Source: Vombatus ursinus
Taxonomy: Eukaryota > Chordata > Mammalia > Diprotodontia > Vombatidae
DNA: 64,000 nucleotides
Assembly: GCF_900497805.2 (NCBI RefSeq)
Contig: NW_020954570.1
Location: forward strand, 9,022,586 to 9,086,585
Direction of reading: 5' to 3'
The position numbers and the translations under genes are program-made. This document shows positions 58,020 to 64,000 of the stretch, in pieces (position 1 is the first letter of the stretch; every line of letters starts with the position of its first letter). The notes under the pieces are model-generated. The model was not told where the DNA came from, searched no databases, and saw only the letters and a list, made by a program, of their open reading frames with translations.

Positions 58020-58222
58020 AAAGGATCATAGATCCAGAGCTGAAAGGTACCTCAGAGGTCATCTAGTTCAACTCCATCATTTTATAGATGAAGAAACTAA
58101 GGCCCAGAGAGATTAAATGATGTTCCCCAGGTCACACAGCAGGTAAGTATTAGAGGTGGTAGTTGAACTCAAGATCCTCTGATTCCAAAACCAATGTTTT
58201 TCCCCCACTATACCACACTAAT
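58020..58222. mobile_element. MIR/CORE-type SINE
   Basis: 'ggatcatagatccagagctg', 'gaggtcatctagttcaactc', 'gatgaagaaactaaggcccag' and 'ggtcacacagcaggtaagta'. Well preserved. Confidence 0.75.
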
Positions 58223-58940
58223 ATTATTATTATTGTTGTTGTTATTATCAGACTCCAAAATTCTGGTGCCTGATGGTCAGATGGCTCAACCTCTTCGTAT
58301 ACTTTCATAAAATACTATTTAAACCTAACCTTTCCATATCAGTTTGTCTTGGCAGTTTCAAAGGAGTTATTCTTAACTTTTCATCCCAGTGATTTTGCTG
58401 TGTTACCACCTAACATAATAACCGACTAGGGTAGGTAACTTTTTCATCTTTGAAAAAGCTCAAATTATGTACCAATGAGATGGTTTCTTCCAGTGGTCCT
58501 TAGCAGTTGGTGTAAGCTCTCACCCCACTTCTTTTGACTTTTAAGGGCAACTCCCATTTAACTTTTTCCCTGTCTGGTTCATAAGCAGAAATGAAAATTT
58601 TAATGGGCCATTCTGTCTGTTTGGGTTCCCTTAATTATAAGTATGTGATAGAGGTCTGGCAGGACCAGCACATGTCCTGTCAAATAGCTCACACTTCAGG
58701 ACAAATGAGGCAGAGGTGAAAGCTTTTAAAGACCTTAAAGTAGTATATATGGTTAACCTGATGGCCCACCTAACATAGCCTTGGGAAACGATGTATCTTT
58801 ACAGTCACGTTGACTTGGTGAGCAACTGTGGTTTGTGGTATTAGAAGAGAGAATACTTTTCTTAGAATTTAAGAATATATTTTGTAATTTTCTTGGGAAA
58901 TTACAAAAGGTTAAAGATTTTTCATAAAAATTTAATTTTC
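58223..58940. other. Intronic sequence before the last visible exon
   Basis: A short ATT/GTT run at 58225-58247, then intron without recognised features up to the acceptor at 58949. Confidence 0.4.
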
Positions 58941-58949
58941 TTCCTTCAG

Positions 58950-59064
58950 CCCTACATTTCTGCTGATCCACCTTTTATCAGAGTGACACGTGGAAGGATT
59001 TATTCAGAAGTTACATGTCTCTTTCCTAATTTGAAACACAACGTGCGACTTTATAATGTGCAGG
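58950..59064 (+). CDS. MAN2A1: Mannosidase II exon (PYISADPPFIRVT...VRLYNVQ)
   Basis: The exon has 115 nt, with acceptor 'ttttcttccttcag' and donor 'gtaaga'. It reads PYISADPPFIRVTRGRIYSE then VTCLFPNLKHNVRLYNVQ and ends with the first base of the next (Gly) codon. About 24 of 38 residues match human MAN2A1, including GRIYSEVTC and VRLY. This is the last exon visible. The next one (VEVSNIVDIR region) must lie beyond 64000. Confidence 0.95.
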
Positions 59065-59127
59065 GTAAGAATACACTAAAGCTGTGTTTCCCAAAATATT
59101 TGGGCTATGAAACAAATATATTTTTCC

Positions 59128-59318
59128 TTGGTGGCATAGTGGAAAAGCATAGATTTGGAAGTCAGAAGACCTGGGTTCAGATCTAGGCTCTGCCACTTAC
59201 TCCCTATGTGGCCTTGGCCAAGTCACTTTTTCCTGAGCTTCAGTGTTCTCATTGGTAAAATCAGATGGATCCTATATCTCTAATGTCTCTTCCAACTCTA
59301 AGTCTATGATCTAATGTA
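59128..59318 (+). mobile_element. MIR-type SINE
   Basis: 'gtggcatagtggaaaagcata', 'agacctgggttcagatctag', 'gccttggccaagtcacttttt' and 'tctcttccaactctaagtct'. It starts about 60 nt after the donor at 59065. Confidence 0.75.
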
Positions 59319-59744
59319 GTTCTTTGGTTAAGTAGAACCATTCTGACTTTCCAAGGCAGGGAGAAATGGGACATAAGGGAAAGGTAGTTTGTCATTTTTT
59401 AATTCTGAAATAAAATTTTATTATGTTTCTAATTCAGTTAGTAATAAGTGAACAAAAGATTAATCACCTTTTCCCCGGTAAGAATGATAAAGAAATAGAA
59501 AAAAGCTCATGATATAAATAATTAATCTAAGTCTTTCTAATCTAGCTGAATTTAAAACTTTTTAATAGAAAATTAAAATTAGAATCATTGAAACATAATA
59601 AAATATTAAGTAAAATTTAGTTTACTTCCCATGGCATATTTTTACCCCCAAATAAAAATCCTTTTGAAAATCCTTTTAAAAATTAAAAAACCCTCCATTT
59701 TCCCTCTTTTTCCCCTTTATATTCTGAAAAACATGTGGACTCCA

Positions 59745-59960
59745 GGCCCAGATTGCCATGTAATCATTGCACATAGAAAGTCATTAATAAATGTTTGGAT
59801 TGAATTGAATCATGGGCTAATCATTTTTAATTATTTCTGAGACTTTGTTTCCTTCCAGTATCTGTTTCATAAGTTAGGTGCAAAGATCAAATGAAATGAC
59901 AAAGTGCTTTGGAGACCTTAACTCACCAAATAAATGTCAGCTATCATTCTTATTGTTAAA
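59745..59960 (+). mobile_element. L2-like 3' end followed by a MIR-type SINE tail
   Basis: 'gtcattaataaatgtttggat' (to ~59815), then 'gatcaaatgaaatgacaaag' and 'aataaatgtcagctatcattc'. Confidence 0.5.
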
Positions 59961-60245
59961 ATCGAGAAGAGAAATCTTACTAACCTTGCTTGGTTTAGAG
60001 TACTATGTTATGGATCAAATGAATAATGTTTGTGATTATGCTTCTTAAATGTAATGTTACATGTAATTGTAGTCAATAATTATAATTTCAAACCTTTTAA
60101 AACTTAAGGCACTACAAGTTCTTCATCCTCCCCTAGGATGGTTTATATACAGCTCGAGTTAAAGTCATATCAGATCAGGGTTATTGGGGAGACTTTAGTG
60201 TACTTTTCCTTTTGTTACATTAAATAGCATATATACATATATTGG

Positions 60246-60472
60246 CAATTAATATTTATATGATGCTTTAAAGTTTACAAAGGAGTTTACATGTGTTATC
60301 TCATTTGATCCTCACAGCAGCTGTGAAGTATATGGTAATAATTATCTCTGTTGTACAATAAAGGAAGCAGATAGTGACTTGCACAGGGTAACACTGCTAG
60401 TGACTGAGGCAGGTCTTGAACTCAGTTTTTGCTAAATGTAGATTCTGTGCATCACACCACCCAGCTGTTTTT
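60246..60472 (-). mobile_element. MIR/CORE-type SINE
   Basis: 'tatgatgctttaaagtttacaa', 'tatctcatttgatcctcacag' and 'gacttgcacagggtaacact'. Confidence 0.7.
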
Positions 60473-61374
60473 AACTGCTTCTTCTTCTTAACACTTTCAG
60501 AGTTAAGAGATTATTTAATCTGTAGGCACTATGAATATTTTCCTGGTGAAATAAAGTAAAAAATTAACTTGCCCTCCAAATTGCAGCTTTATATGTTATA
60601 AAAATGTTGTGCTTCCCTTCTTACATCCTCGATGTTATATAAATGCTGTACTTCCCTTCTGCAACCTCAAAGTTAGAATATAGTCCTTGATTCTTTTAGA
60701 AAGTCTCTGTATCCCTTTTTGTTAGAATTGATATTGTACCTGCCTAGAGAAACACTTAATTTACATTGACACTATGATCTGTAAGTGACATTTGCTAGCT
60801 ATGCTTTCATTTGTCTTCGGAGCTGTAATTATTTCACTGAGTGTCCTAGTTTCTGACATCAAGAGTTGCTTTGAAGTTTTAGGTTGCTATGGGTTACCAG
60901 CCTTTTATATATATTTTCCAATGCTGACAAAAGGGTTCAAGCCTCAGATCTGTTATGATGTATGTCTTCACATTTTCACAAGGCAGATATTTTTTGTGAG
61001 TATAAATTATGGTCCTAGTTATCATCACTCTGATGCCCTTAGGAGAAAATTTCTAAATATTTCTGCCTTATCTCTCACTAACATATTAAAAAACAGTGCT
61101 TGTGATGAATTTCCTGAAAGAAAACAAGTAGCTTGAAGGCAAAATGTAATGAACTGTTTCAGAAACTTTTTGGTTTGAAATGATTGGGTAATTTCAGTAC
61201 TTGGAAGTATTTAGCAGTAAAAGAGTGCATGTAAAATTTTTCTACAATATAAATTTCAATATAATTTTTAGAAATAATTAATCTGTGACCTTTGGCTTTT
61301 GGAAACATCATAGACTTAAAATAATTTTAATTTCTTCAGAGCCTAATAGAATTCTACCAAAAAAAAAAGAAATG
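60473..61374. other. Intronic sequence, nothing recognised
   Basis: A 114-codon frame at 60792 has no family resemblance, and I give it no weight. Confidence 0.4.
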
Positions 61375-61530
61375 AAAGTCAGGATATTTGGCAGTCCTTG
61401 CTCTATTACTGACTTAATTGTGTGACTGGGCAAATTTTTTAACCTTTCTGTACCTCAATTTTCTTATCTGTAAAATGAAGAAATTGGAATAAGGCCCAAA
61501 ACAAGATTAAAAACCCCTTCTAGCTTTCAT
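61375..61530 (+). mobile_element. MIR-type SINE
   Basis: 'ctgacttaattgtgtgactgg', 'caattttcttatctgtaaaat' and 'cccttctagctttcattt'. Confidence 0.6.
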
Positions 61531-62480
61531 TTTCTATTCAAAAAATTTCACTACAGATATTATAATCCAGTGGTTTTGTAAACTATTATTTTCATTCTGT
61601 GTAGTAGATTATAGAGTCTGTTCTAAGGTACTTCATTTTACTGATGATAATTGTTACTGAGTCTTCAACCTTAGTCACGTTTTGCTTATACACATTTCTA
61701 AAGTCTCACTGATTTAGTATATGTTGACATTGGCATTATTACATGTTGGAAATTTGAACACAATAGCAGTTTCCTACTTAGGTGCTTCTTTAAAAACATA
61801 TTGTATGTTTATTTAGCATACAAAATCAACTTGTTACCAACATGAGAGCAATTTCCAAATCTTCTTTCTGTATACCTTCAGACCACCAACTTGTTGAGCA
61901 AAGGACAAAACATTAATAAATTAGAAAAAAAGAAGAAAGGTGAGAAATTTATATGTTATAAGAAATGGATAAAAGAACATATGTTAACACAAATTATCAT
62001 CATTTTTTCCTTTGTGAGTTTGACTAGTATAAATCCATCACCATGATGTGACCAAATAAGAGTAGACATTTGAAAGACTTGTTCTTGCCAAACAGGTGTA
62101 TAGCAGTCAGTGGCAAAACCATTTAGAATATCGAGCAATATCGCTTCATAATACAGTAAAGAATACTAGAAGAAAAAACTAAGTTTACAGAAAGCTTGAC
62201 AAGAGATGCAGTAAAACCAGGTTATCCCCAAGACATATAAGGATGAAGCCAAAGAACAACAAATAAACAAAAATGTAAGAGGTGAATAGCCATAAAAATT
62301 TTTTTTCTTTATCAGCAACTACTGTTGCTTGTCAGCAGGCAATTATAATTTCACCAAGTTTACAAGAAACTAAGTTTATTACAAGAGAAATGAACATGCA
62401 CGTGGAAGCCAAAGATTTCACACTCTATACAGAAGTTGCATTTTTGTAACAGCAGGACAAAGGGAAGAAGAGCTACCAGA
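61531..62480. other. Intronic sequence, nothing recognised
   Basis: No exon or nameable repeat seen. Confidence 0.35.
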
Positions 62481-62667
62481 AATCTCCACCTAAAGGGGTG
62501 TGGCGTAGCGGGGTGGGAGGCCGGGAAGAGGAGCAAGTCAGTGGTAAAAGCTGTACTCTTTTCCCTTGGTAATTGCTAGACTATGAAGGTAGGATGGGCT
62601 GCTTATCTACAAGGGGCCCAGCTGCACAATCAGTTTTTCAGCCTAGTGCAAACTGATTGGCACCTTC

Positions 62668-63027
62668 GTGTCTCCCAAGGACACAGAGAGAGTCCAGTTT
62701 GGGATACATTATGTCAGCTCAGGGAGAGCTTCATCCTTGACATATTCAGGGCCTCCTGCAGAGTCTGGATCCAGTGTTTCTGGAAAATTTGGTAACTCGA
62801 AAGACAAGCCCAGGGGACCCTTTAACATTCCTCAACAGCCTCAGATATATAGATTTGAACCTCACAGTCTCCATTGTGTGACACAAGTAGAAATGACACA
62901 AAAGAAAATAAAGCTAGATCAACTAACATCAAAGGTGTTCCTTGCTCAAGGAGATAATCATTTTAAGGACATTTCGGGATTGATAGTGAAGATATCTGAG
63001 GGAGAAAGGATACTAAATAATTTTTAA
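62668..63027 (+). other. Unassigned 119-codon open frame, possible retrogene fragment
   Basis: An open frame starting MSPKDTERVQFGIHYVSSGR has a Ser/Gly/Pro-rich first half and a second half with QQPQIYRFEPHS and QKKIKLDQLTSKVF. The surrounding 62480-63020 is more GC-balanced than the flanking intron and shows none of the repeats recognised elsewhere. I do not recognise the product. It could be a processed pseudogene, an element internal region or chance. Confidence 0.2.
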
Positions 63028-63394
63028 AGTCAAAGATTTTATCATTTCAAGAAATAACTAAGAAAATATTAAAAACTGTTTACTCATGCCTGCTTTTCTA
63101 TCTCTACAAAATCTTTTAAAATCTGTATATTCATTATGGGCATCCTTGATCTCAGTGTAAAAGAGAATAATTATATTAGGCTTGGAATTGCAAATATGGC
63201 TTACTTATTTAGTGAGTGAGAGATAACTGATATATAAGTTACTCAATAGTCCAGATACTCCTTTGGTATCCTCAACAAGCAAAACCTTCAGCACTTTGGA
63301 ATGTATCCCTTGTGGAGTATTTATAAAAGAATATGAACAGATTGCAAGAATAAGAATGCATCAGTGTCATAATCTTTACTATTTTTGAACTTTT

Positions 63395-63715
63395 TTTATT
63401 AAATTAAATATTTCCTCATTGAATGTAAAAAGCTTTTTTTTTTTTTTAAACATTCTGTTGAGAAGGCAGGCACTGTGATATCTATGTTACTTGTGAAGTT
63501 ATGTAAAACATATTTCCATGTTAGCCATGTTGCAAATGAAAACATACAGGGAAAAAAAACACAGAAATTAAAAGTAAAGTAAAGTGCTTCAGTCTGCACT
63601 CAGATCATTAATTTCTTTGGAGGTGGATACCATTTTTCATCATGGGTGCTATAAAATTGTCTTTATCAGAATAGCAGAGTCTTTGATAGTTGCTCATCCT
63701 TATAATATTTTTTTC
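63395..63715 (-). mobile_element. L1 3' end fragment, antisense
   Basis: 'gtgcttcagtctgcactcaga' and 'gagaaggcaggcactgtgat' resemble the minus-strand L1 3' end at 5504-5870. Confidence 0.6.
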
Positions 63716-63739
63716 TTTTTATTTAATTTTTCCATGTGC

Positions 63740-63962
63740 CAGAGTTTCCCAGACTTTTTTGGCCTACTGCCCCCTTTTCAAAAAAAAAAACAAAAAACCA
63801 AACTTTACTCAACACCCTTCTGGAAATCCACTTTCTTTAACCCATTTATATATATATATATATATATATTTTTTAAATTTGTGTCATTTCAAACCACTAC
63901 GGCCCCCCTGAATCTTTCCAGTCCTCTCCAGGGGGTGTTATCTCCCTCTTTGGGAACCTGTG
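63740..63962. mobile_element. hAT-type MITE
   Basis: Near-palindromic ends ('cagagtttcccagac' and 'tttgggaacctg'), with 'ctactgccccc' and 'cctctccagggggtg' inside and a TA microsatellite at about 63848-63870. No coding capacity. Confidence 0.6.
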
Positions 63963-64000
63963 AACAAACATTTTTAACTTTGTGGTTTTTTCTTTTTTTA

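Larger units (their letters stand above)
9287..59064 (+). other. MAN2A1: Partial Golgi alpha-mannosidase II gene (MAN2A1-like), seven internal exons
   Basis: This is the span of seven consecutive coding exons of a class II alpha-mannosidase (GH38). The family is a type II Golgi membrane enzyme with a luminal catalytic domain. It removes the alpha-1,3 and alpha-1,6 mannoses from GlcNAcMan5GlcNAc2, the step committing N-glycans to the complex type. The exons join in phase as 186, 115, 68, 166, 219, 123 and 115 nt with no stop, and follow human MAN2A1 from about residue 527 to 856. Introns are about 7.2, 2.0, 29.9, 1.4, 0.44 and 7.8 kb. Exons for the N-terminal anchor, the HSHNDPGW and WAIDPFG motifs and the C-terminal third are not in the window. 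By-eye identity to human MAN2A1 is about 200/329, highest in the first exon. MAN2A2 fits worse overall, so a MAN2A1 orthologue or a third paralogue are the two readings. Confidence 0.85.

Noticed and set aside
9287-59064. Assignment of the gene to MAN2A2
   Set aside because: [10 protein letters not shown] and [16 protein letters not shown] are MAN2A1-type, and the overall match to MAN2A2 is lower, despite some MAN2A2-like residues.
59066-64000. The next mannosidase exon (VEVSNIVDIR region)
   Set aside because: No matching codons found; it is presumed to lie beyond the window.
1-64000. CRISPR arrays, operons or other prokaryotic systems
   Set aside because: None seen. Introns, SINEs and LINEs show vertebrate nuclear DNA.

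Overview
The window is AT-rich vertebrate nuclear DNA. Its repeats point to a marsupial: tRNA-headed SINEs with the head 'ggggcagctaggtggcgcagtgg', marsupial-type L1 and ORF1-only (HAL1-like) LINEs, many MIR/CORE-type SINEs and L2-like LINE fragments. I cannot tell the species from the sequence alone. There are no prokaryotic features.

The only host gene I can support is the middle part of a Golgi alpha-mannosidase II gene (MAN2A1 or a close paralogue) on the + strand. Seven consecutive coding exons (9287-9472, 16709-16823, 18862-18929, 48836-49001, 50364-50582, 51025-51147, 58950-59064) have GT/AG junctions and matching phases. Together they give 992 nt of uninterrupted coding sequence that aligns without gaps in exon order to about residues 527-856 of human MAN2A1. 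The first exon carries the QHHDAITGT zinc/active-site motif. Earlier exons (signal anchor, most of the catalytic domain) and later exons lie outside the window. By eye the product is only about 60% identical to human MAN2A1 and shares some residues with MAN2A2, so it may be a diverged orthologue or a third paralogue.

The rest is flanking or intronic repeat. 1-9286: L2-like LINE copies in both orientations, a possible TAF15-like processed pseudogene, SINEs, and an ORF1-only L1 split by an internally deleted L1 (5504-6638). 9473-18861: CORE/MIR SINEs, a CR1/L3-like LINE, L1 3' ends and tRNA-SINEs. 18930-48835: one ~29.9 kb intron. It holds a complete HAL1-like element with an intact 349-aa ORF1 and a perfect 15-bp target-site duplication (23917-26839), inserted into an older ORF1 relic. 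It also holds a long decayed L1 ORF2 (29040-33390), an inverted duplication (33400-33892), a full-length 7SL RNA pseudogene (34006-34304), several L2-like copies, a hAT-type MITE and a decayed LINE RT. 49002-64000: short introns around three exons, another ORF1-only L1 relic (52435-54480), SINEs, a CR1/L3-like RT fragment, an unassigned ORF (62668-63027) and a second MITE at the right edge.

Repeat names come from recognition by eye. Boundaries are approximate except where target-site duplications fix them.
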